DNA of 5,029 nt from Bacteroidota bacterium. Its GTDB lineage: Bacteria > Bacteroidota > Bacteroidia > Chitinophagales > Chitinophagaceae. The notes below the pieces were generated by a model. The model was not told the DNA's origin. It saw nothing but the letters and a program-made list of their open reading frames with translations, and made no database searches. Positions 1-5,029 of the stretch are shown one piece after another. The DNA is taken from NCBI GenBank assembly GCA_023427575.1, contig JAEZAY010000300.1, positions 1 through 5,029 of the forward strand. The letters run 5' to 3'. The translations under genes were made by a program, and so were the position numbers. The stretch's first letter is position 1, and each line of letters opens with the position of its first letter.

Positions 1-2
1 CT

Positions 3-2264
3 CCATTGCGGGCACTTGCTAAAGACATTGGACGCGCCATGGAAGAAGTGATTTCTGAACTCGGCATGAGCTGGTCTGTTGGAATTCGCAATGGCGATAC
101 CGATCTCAATGAAAGGCAGAGACAAAAACGCCGCATGCCCGAAGTGCTTATTATAACGCCGGAAAGCCTGCATCTTTTACTGGCGCAAAAAGGTTACCCC
201 GACACATTTCAATCTTTACGAACCATAGCGGTGGACGAATGGCATGAACTAATCGGAAGTAAAAGAGGCGTACAGGTTGAACTGGCTGTTTCAAGACTTA
301 CCGGTTTGCGTATGAAAAGCGGATCCGAAAGCATTCCTTTACTGGTATGGGGCATCAGCGCAACCATTGGCAATCTAGAACAGGCTAAAGATGTTCTGTT
401 ATTTCCACTGCGGAATTTGAGAGCTAATTTTATCAATGAAACCATCGTCCGTGCAGAGATCAATAAGCCCATCGAAATTGAATCTATTTTTCCCGATGAA
501 ATTGAAAATTATCCCTGGGCCGGTCATCTGGGTTTGAAGCTGGTTGACAAAGTAATTCCCATTATCAACAATAGCCGGACAACGCTGATTTTTATAAATA
601 CCCGGGGCATGAGTGAAACCTGGTATCAGACCCTGCTAAATGAAAGTCCGGAACTGGCCGGCGCCATTGCCCTGCATCATGGTTCTATCGATATGGAACT
701 TCGAACCTGGGTGGAGGAATCATTGCATACCGGCAAGCTAAAAGCGGTTGTTTGTACTGCCAGCCTCGACCTGGGTGTCGATTTTCGGCCAGTCGAAACC
801 GTTATACAGGTGGGCTCGCCGAAAGGTGTTGCCCGGTTCCTGCAAAGGGCCGGAAGAAGCGGCCACCGGCCGGGTGAGGTTAGCAAGATTTATTTTTTAC
901 CTACTCATAGCCTGGAGCTGGTTGAAGCTGCCGCCCTGAAGCAGGCGAAAAATGAAAATCTGATCGAAAGCCGGGATCCGCGGATTCTTTGTTTTGATGT
1001 ACTGATTCAGTACCTCGGAACACTGGCCATTTCAGAAGGTTTTTATCCCGATGAAATTTTTCCCGAAGTGTTGTCAACCTATTGTTTCAGTGAAATGACC
1101 AAAGAGGAATGGCAGGAAATTCTTTATTTTATTACTGCCGGAGGCACGGCACTTCAGCAATATGATGAGTTTAAAAAAGTAGAGATCATCGATGGGTTGT
1201 TTAAGATAAACAACCGGCGGATTGCCATGCGTCACCGCTTGCATATCGGCACAATTGTAAGTGATCCGATGATGAAAGTAAAATTCATTTCAGGGGGCTA
1301 TGTGGGCATTATTGAAGAATGGTTCATATCCCGATTAATGCCCGGGGATGTATTTACGCTGGCAGGAAGAAACCTGGAATTTGTAATGATCAAAGATATG
1401 ACGGTGATTGCCCGAAAAAGCAATTCAAAAAAATCGATGGTTCCAAGCTGGCTGGGCGGCCGCCTGCCCTTGTCTGCCAGCCTCGGCGCCATGCTGCGCC
1501 GCAAATTCAATGATGCCGCCAAAATGGTTGGCGATTCAAAACCTGATTCAGTCGACAGGGAAATCCAGGTATTAAAACCTTTGTTTTTACTTCAGCAACA
1601 ACTTTCGCATATTCCCAATGAAACCGAAATGCTGATCGAACATATCGAAACGAAAGATGGCTATCACCTCTTTGTTTATCCTTTCGAGGGAAGGCTTGTA
1701 CACGAGGCGCTGGCCGCACTTTTGTCATACCGGCTCAGCCAGATAACCCCAATCACCTTCTCATTTGCAATGAACGATTATGGTTTTGAATTATTAAGCG
1801 ACCAGCCAATACCGCTGGACGATTCAAATGTGTATGAAATTTTTTCGCCTGAAAATTTATTGGAAGATATTCAGCACAGTGTCAATTCCGCCGAAATGGC
1901 AAAGCGCAAATTTCGCGATGTGGCCGTCATCGGCGGACTGATCTTCCAGGGTTATCCCGGAGAACAAAAAAAAGCAAGGCATTTACAGTCATCCGCTTCA
2001 CTTCTGTTCCAGGTTTTTGCCGAATATGATAAGCAGAACCTGCTGCTGCGGCAATCGTACAATGAAGTGATGGAACAGCAGATGGAAGAACAGCGGCTGC
2101 GGAATATGTTGCACCGGGTTCAGCATTCCAGTATCATCATCACCTATCCAAAAAGGCTGACGCCATTTTGCTTTCCCCTAAAAGTAGATTCGATGCGCGA
2201 AAACCTGTCGAGCGAAAAACTTGAAGACCGGGTTCGCAGGATGCAAAAACAACTGGAAAAGTAA
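3..2264 (+). CDS. Ligase-associated DEXH-box helicase (Lhr-Core type), 5' partial
   Basis: This is an SF2 helicase of the ligase-associated DNA damage response family. Studied relatives (bacterial Lhr-Core) are ATP-driven 3'-to-5' single-strand DNA translocases and helicases acting with LigB ligase, Exo nuclease and PdeM. The reading frame is open to the left edge and begins inside motif Ia (P-LRALAKDI), so TTG at 6-8 is an internal Leu, not a start. The roughly 70-80 missing residues should hold the Q motif and Walker A. Counting from that Leu, I see TPESL at 51-55, motif II DEWH at 77-80, SAT at 118-120, motif IV around 193-200, motif V (TASLDLGVDF) at 251-260 and motif VI (QRAGRSGHRPG) at 280-290. 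The Lhr winged-helix and beta-barrel region follows, with SWLGGRLPLS at 481-490. The C-terminus (FPLKVDSMRENLSSEKLEDRVRRM) is typical of the family, so the 3' end is complete. Family assignment is firm; the function here is by homology. Confidence 0.93.
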   Translation, partial: PLRALAKDIGRAMEEVISELGMSWSVGIRNGDTDLNERQRQKRRMPEVLIITPESLHLLLAQKGYPDTFQSLRTIAVDEWHELIGSKRGVQVELAVSRLTGLRMKSGSESIPLLVWGISATIGNLEQAKDVLLFPLRNLRANFINETIVRAEINKPIEIESIFPDEIENYPWAGHLGLKLVDKVIPIINNSRTTLIFINTRGMSETWYQTLLNESPELAGAIALHHGSIDMELRTWVEESLHTGKLKAVVCTASLDLGVDFRPVETVIQVGSPKGVARFLQRAGRSGHRPGEVSKIYFLPTHSLELVEAAALKQAKNENLIESRDPRILCFDVLIQYLGTLAISEGFYPDEIFPEVLSTYCFSEMTKEEWQEILYFITAGGTALQQYDEFKKVEIIDGLFKINNRRIAMRHRLHIGTIVSDPMMKVKFISGGYVGIIEEWFISRLMPGDVFTLAGRNLEFVMIKDMTVIARKSNSKKSMVPSWLGGRLPLSASLGAMLRRKFNDAAKMVGDSKPDSVDREIQVLKPLFLLQQQLSHIPNETEMLIEHIETKDGYHLFVYPFEGRLVHEALAALLSYRLSQITPITFSFAMNDYGFELLSDQPIPLDDSNVYEIFSPENLLEDIQHSVNSAEMAKRKFRDVAVIGGLIFQGYPGEQKKARHLQSSASLLFQVFAEYDKQNLLLRQSYNEVMEQQMEEQRLRNMLHRVQHSSIIITYPKRLTPFCFPLKVDSMRENLSSEKLEDRVRRMQKQLEK

Positions 2265-2342
2265 AGCCGGAAAAGGCTGCGGGGCCTGGATTAAAAAATA
2301 CTTCCAAACCCGGAATTATAGCCTGAAATTTTTCGTAGTTAC

Positions 2343-2350
2343 TACCTTTG
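2343..2350 (+). promoter_or_regulatory. Probable Bacteroidota -7 promoter box (TACCTTTG) upstream of PdeM
   Basis: TACCTTTG matches the Bacteroidota sigma-ABfr -7 consensus TAnnTTTG exactly, and the following C extends it to a form often seen in this phylum. It lies 34 bp upstream of the GTG chosen for PdeM, so transcription would begin a few bases after the box and leave a short leader. No clear TTG-type -33 element is seen 17-23 bp further upstream; that stretch is simply A/T-rich. The box suggests PdeM and the downstream deacetylase gene can be transcribed apart from the helicase, although read-through from the helicase is also possible across the short gap. The inference rests on one motif. 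Confidence 0.5.
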
Positions 2351-2383
2351 CCGCTTTCAATACAACCTGAAATTATTATCAAC

Positions 2384-3040
2384 GTGCATCTGGAACCCTA
2401 TTCAGTCAGAGATCAGCAATTGTGGTTAACAAACGAAAGAAGTATTTTTTGGGAAGAAGAAAAGGCGCTGATTCTTTCAGATCTGCATTTTGGCAAAACG
2501 GGACATTTCCGGAAAGCCGGAATTCCGGTTCCCCAAAACGTATATAAAGAAGACCTTCAAAGACTTGTAAGTCAGATCCAGCATTTTGGCCCCCGCAAAT
2601 TAATTGTGGTGGGCGATTTTTTTCACAGCCAGGCTAACAAGGAGCTCGACTGGTTTACGAAATGGCGGAATGATTTCAGCCACCTCGAACTGATCCTTAT
2701 AAAAGGCAATCACGATATTCTGAATAAAAGCTGGTATGCTTCAGCCGGAATCACGGTTACCGACAAATCGCTGTCGATTGGAAATTTTTGTTTCCGACAC
2801 GATTTGCAGGATTGTGAAACGGATGATGAAGAGCCTGGATTTTTATTCTCAGGTCATTTGCATCCGGGAGTAATGATCAGCGGACTGGGCAAACAATCAC
2901 TGCGGTTTCCCTGCTTTTATTTTACCGAAACCTTTTGTGTGCTGCCGGCATTCAGCAAATTCACGGGTTCTGTGAATGTAGATCCAAAACCCGGTGAAGT
3001 GGTTTTTGCTATTGTAAACAATTCTTTAATCCGGATCTGA
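2384..3040 (+). CDS. pdeM: Ligase-associated DNA damage response endonuclease PdeM (metallophosphoesterase)
   Basis: This is a calcineurin-like metallophosphoesterase of the PdeM family. The characterised member is a Mn-dependent phosphodiesterase and DNA endonuclease encoded with LigB, Exo and Lhr. From the GTG at 2384 the product is 218 residues, the usual size. All metal-site motifs are present: DLHFGK at 33-38 (Asp33, His35), GDFFH at 77-81, GNHD at 108-111, His139 and GHLH at 157-160. The family blocks HFRKAGIPVP near 41-50 and LPAFSKFTGS near 187-196 are also intact. No in-frame ATG lies ahead of the catalytic motifs, and an in-frame TAG sits at 2336. The only candidate starts are TTG 2348 (230 aa), which falls inside the -7 promoter box, and GTG 2384, which I prefer because it would lie on the transcript. 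Neither has a Shine-Dalgarno sequence. The TGA stop overlaps the next gene's ATG. Family assignment is firm; the start is less sure. Confidence 0.9.
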   Translation: MHLEPYSVRDQQLWLTNERSIFWEEEKALILSDLHFGKTGHFRKAGIPVPQNVYKEDLQRLVSQIQHFGPRKLIVVGDFFHSQANKELDWFTKWRNDFSHLELILIKGNHDILNKSWYASAGITVTDKSLSIGNFCFRHDLQDCETDDEEPGFLFSGHLHPGVMISGLGKQSLRFPCFYFTETFCVLPAFSKFTGSVNVDPKPGEVVFAIVNNSLIRI

Positions 3041-3954
3041 TGGCCCGGAAACTGTTTATAGCATTTGATCCCATCTATGCCCATCCCCTGCCCGAAGGGC
3101 ATCGGTTTCCAATGATCAAATATGAACTGATCCCGCAGCAGCTTTTGTATGAGGGAAGCATCGATGCATCACAGATTTTTAAGCCGGAGATTTGTCCAAA
3201 AGAAACGGTACTGCTAACTCATTGCAGTGAATATTACGAAAAGCTGATCAACCAGACCCTTACTGCTAAAGAACAAAGGCATATCGGATTTCCGCAATCG
3301 CCCGGATTGACGAAAAGGGAGTTGATCATTACCCAGGGAACCATCGATTGTTGTCATTTCGCGCTGGAAAACGGGCTGGCTTTTAATGTGGCGGGCGGAA
3401 CCCATCATGCATTTGCCGAAAGAGGTGAGGGCTTTTGTTAATTGAACGATTTCGCGGTAGCAGCCAACTATTTATTTCATAAAAAGCTCGCATCTAAAAT
3501 CCTGATCATCGACCTGGATGTTCACCAGGGAAATGGGACCGCAAAAATTTTTGAAGGTGAAGACCGTGTGTTCACGCTAAGTGCTCATGGTGAACATAAC
3601 TATCCTTTTCATAAAGAAAAAAGTGATCTTGATATTGCTTTACCTGCGGGCATTAAAGACGAAGAATATTTAAAAATTCTGGCCGGTCTGCTTCCGCCCC
3701 TGCTGGATAAAGTAAAGCCGGATTTTGTTTTTTATTTATCGGGAGTGGATGTATTATCAACAGACAAGTACGGGAAATTCGATCTCAGTATGGAGGGGTG
3801 CCGTAAAAGAGATGAACTGGTTTTTAGTTTGTTACAAAGTCGCCATTTGCCGGTTGCAGTTGCAATGGGCGGGGGATATTCGCCGGAAATCCGTCATATC
3901 GTAGAAGCGCACTGTAATACATTCCGGGAGGGGATCCGGATCTATAATTTCTAG
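3040..3954 (+). pseudogene. Histone deacetylase family protein (class II-like), interrupted by an in-frame TAA
   Basis: The frame encodes an arginase-fold zinc deacetylase of about 304 residues, normal for bacterial members, which remove acetyl groups from lysines or small amines. The N-terminal block YAHPLPEGHRFPM (residues 13-25) is typical. A TAA at codon 134 (3439-3441) stops translation inside the conserved GFC-L-x-ND block; the same frame then continues without another lesion to a TAG at 3952. Counting through the stop, the catalytic His122-His123 (GTHHA) lie before it. The zinc site Asp160, His162 (DLDVHQG) and Asp237 (SGVD), and Tyr280 (GGGY), lie after it, so neither fragment alone can be active. 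ATG 3040 overlaps the PdeM stop in TGATG, suggesting translational coupling. A TTG at 3442 could restart synthesis of the C-terminal half, and AGAGGTGAGG (3421-3430) lies upstream, but that purine run is simply the conserved ERGEG codons. A recent nonsense mutation or a sequencing error fits best. Confidence 0.87.
3439..3441 (+). other. Premature TAA codon replacing a conserved Leu in the deacetylase
   Basis: The codons read GGC TTT TGT TAA TTG AAC GAT. Family members normally have GFC-Leu-Leu-Asn-Asp here, so a TTA Leu codon changed by one base (T to A at 3440) explains the stop exactly, with no shift of frame on either side. TAA also ends the helicase and DUF5916 genes in this window, so stop reassignment is not supported. 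No Sec or Pyl insertion would use TAA. Confidence 0.85.
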
Positions 3955-4006
3955 TTTCAGCGTTTCAGAATTAAATCAGAAACTTTTATAAAGCGGCGAG
4001 TGTATT

Positions 4007-4033
4007 ACAGCAAGCGGTTCAGCTGTTTTTCTT
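4007..4033 (+). terminator. Candidate intrinsic terminator after the deacetylase gene
   Basis: ACAGC (4007-4011) pairs perfectly with GCTGT (4022-4026) around a 10-base loop, and is followed by a T-rich tract (TTTTTCTTT from 4026). This is the layout of a rho-independent terminator for rightward transcription at the end of the helicase-PdeM-deacetylase run. The stem is only 5 bp, so it would be weak. A second, imperfect hairpin (GTTTC 3962-3966 with GAAAC 3979-3983, followed by CTTTTAT) lies just upstream and may contribute. No matching T-tract serves the leftward gene. Confidence 0.33.
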
Positions 4034-5028
4034 TATTGTAAATGTTTTCTTTTGAACTGGGTATAGTCGAGAAAATAGATAAACCGCAATGTTACTTCGT
4101 TGCCATGCGGGCGTGAGTAAAGCTGATGAAGGTTCTGCGTATAATTCCGGTAGCGGTCGCCGGGTATGGCGCGTTCAAAATCCTGACCAAGCCAGTTCTT
4201 CCATGCAAGGATGATCCGGCTTCCAAGGCGGAAATCCCAGGTATAAAACATATCCAGATTAAAGGCATTGTAGTTTTCATTATAAGCGCCCGGCACCATA
4301 TCAAAACGTTCATCCCAATATCCATCGGGCCTTACATCGTAGAGATTTGTATTTTGAAGGCGGTTCCAGTAATGCCTGGCGCGGAAGGTCAGATTCATCC
4401 GGCTGGTGAAATTATAGATGCCGCTTAATACCGCTGTCACATCGGTGAACTTCCGTCGCGCAAGTATCGGCTTCTGTGTAGAAGCATCTCTCAGGAATGC
4501 ATAGCCGAACTGGCCGTTATCATGCCTGCGGCTGAAGCTTGCATCAATCGAAAACCTGTCGCTGAAGCGGTACCTTGTACCAAGTTCAAGTTTGCCGTAT
4601 GGATCATCGGGCAAGGGCCCCTCGGCGCCTTCCAGCGACCAGCTTACAAATAATCGTTTACGGCTATCGGTACTTCCTTCAAAAAACATATAGTAGTACG
4701 GACTTCTTTTCAGATTCTGACGTGGAGTTTCGAGGATGCTTATAGGTGTTTGTAGCTGAAAAAAATCGTTGTACCATACCGGTGCAGTGCCTCCTTCTAT
4801 CCGTAGATCCCAAAAGTTTTTGAAGATCCAGAAAGCATAGGCGCTGGCTTCCAGTTTCTGAAATTGAAAAGGTTTATAAAGATAAGATTGAATCACCGTT
4901 AAGCCATAACGTTGGTTCAGAAATAACCTTGTTGGCTCTATCAGATTGTAGGAAATATTGCCCTGGTTCAACACTTCAATCGGCGATTCAAGAAAGCCCA
5001 GATCATTGGGATAATATTTTGGGGTTTC
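4033..5028 (-). CDS. DUF5916 domain-containing protein, C-terminal part (outer-membrane beta-barrel type)
   Basis: The minus-strand frame is open from the right edge to TAA at 4033-4035, giving the last 331 residues. GTG at 4972-4974 is internal: codons upstream of it read ETPKYYPNDLGFLESPIEV, continuous with the downstream LNQGNISYNLIEP, and this NDLGFL stretch is a DUF5916 landmark. Full proteins are usually about 750-900 residues, with a signal peptide and often a family-9 carbohydrate-binding-like domain at the N-terminus; those parts lie outside the window. What is visible is rich in Tyr, Phe, Trp and Arg in alternating strands (LELGTRYRFSDRFSIDAS, LTFRARHYW, LRFIYFLDYTQFKRK), as expected of a membrane beta-barrel. 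Function is not established; annotated relatives are often just called hydrolase or carbohydrate-binding protein. It converges on the deacetylase gene with a 78-bp gap and has no evident link to the repair genes. Confidence 0.8.
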   Translation of the reverse strand, partial: ETPKYYPNDLGFLESPIEVLNQGNISYNLIEPTRLFLNQRYGLTVIQSYLYKPFQFQKLEASAYAFWIFKNFWDLRIEGGTAPVWYNDFFQLQTPISILETPRQNLKRSPYYYMFFEGSTDSRKRLFVSWSLEGAEGPLPDDPYGKLELGTRYRFSDRFSIDASFSRRHDNGQFGYAFLRDASTQKPILARRKFTDVTAVLSGIYNFTSRMNLTFRARHYWNRLQNTNLYDVRPDGYWDERFDMVPGAYNENYNAFNLDMFYTWDFRLGSRIILAWKNWLGQDFERAIPGDRYRNYTQNLHQLYSRPHGNEVTLRFIYFLDYTQFKRKHLQ

Positions 5029-5029
5029 C

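Noticed and set aside
231..245. Motif II reads DEWH rather than the commoner DEVH/DEAH, which looked like a variant active site.
   Set aside because: DEWHE followed by LxGSKRGVQ is the normal form in ligase-associated Lhr-Core helicases; the catalytic Asp-Glu pair is intact.
2265..2278. AGCC-GGAAAA-GGCT hairpin right after the helicase stop, considered as a terminator.
   Set aside because: The stem is only 4 bp and is followed by GCGGGG, with no T-tract; chance pairing is likely.
2140..2382. An 80-codon minus-strand frame spanning the helicase end and the intergenic gap, considered as a small antisense gene.
   Set aside because: Most of it is the shadow of the conserved helicase C-terminus, and the rest covers the promoter region; there is no recognisable domain or start signal.
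3439..3441. Stop-codon reassignment or programmed readthrough at the TAA in the deacetylase.
   Set aside because: TAA ends two other genes normally in this window. The UAAU context is an efficient terminator in studied bacteria, and no stimulatory structure is evident nearby.
3442..3954. The C-terminal half of the deacetylase as a separate gene starting at TTG 3442, with the purine run AGAGGTGAGG upstream.
   Set aside because: The purine run encodes the conserved ERGEG of the same protein, Bacteroidota rarely rely on Shine-Dalgarno sequences, and the product would lack the catalytic His pair.
4126..4428. A 100-codon plus-strand open frame opposite the DUF5916 gene.
   Set aside because: It lies wholly antisense to a well-supported coding frame, has no recognisable domain, and its composition is explained by the opposite strand.

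Overview
The window looks like chromosomal DNA from a member of the Bacteroidota. This rests on three observations. A TACCTTTG box matches the Bacteroidota -7 promoter element (TAnnTTTG). The starts visible here lack Shine-Dalgarno sequences. A DUF5916 outer-membrane-type protein is present, a family found mainly in this phylum. Base composition is moderate and even, and I see no mobile element, RNA gene or CRISPR array.

Layout: positions 3-2264 (+) hold most of a ligase-associated DEXH-box helicase of the Lhr-Core type, with its N-terminus cut off by the window edge. An 83-bp gap carrying a probable promoter follows. Positions 2384-3040 (+) encode PdeM, the metallophosphoesterase/endonuclease of the same DNA-damage cassette. 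A histone-deacetylase-family gene at 3040-3954 (+) overlaps the PdeM stop codon by one base, but it is interrupted by an in-frame TAA. A 78-bp convergent gap with a candidate terminator leads to the C-terminal third or so of a DUF5916 protein on the minus strand (4033-5028, running off the right edge).

How the genes relate: the helicase and PdeM are two of the four proteins of the bacterial LigB-Exo-Lhr-PdeM repair cluster. The ATP-dependent ligase and the exonuclease are not in this window and would be expected to the left. The deacetylase-like gene sits in the position of a translationally coupled third gene, but as sequenced it cannot make an intact enzyme: the His-His catalytic pair lies before the stop, and the zinc ligands and catalytic Tyr lie after it. 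The DUF5916 gene is convergent and appears unrelated in function.

I found no convincing novel system. The most informative points are the lesion in an otherwise intact deacetylase gene and its coupling to a DNA-repair gene.
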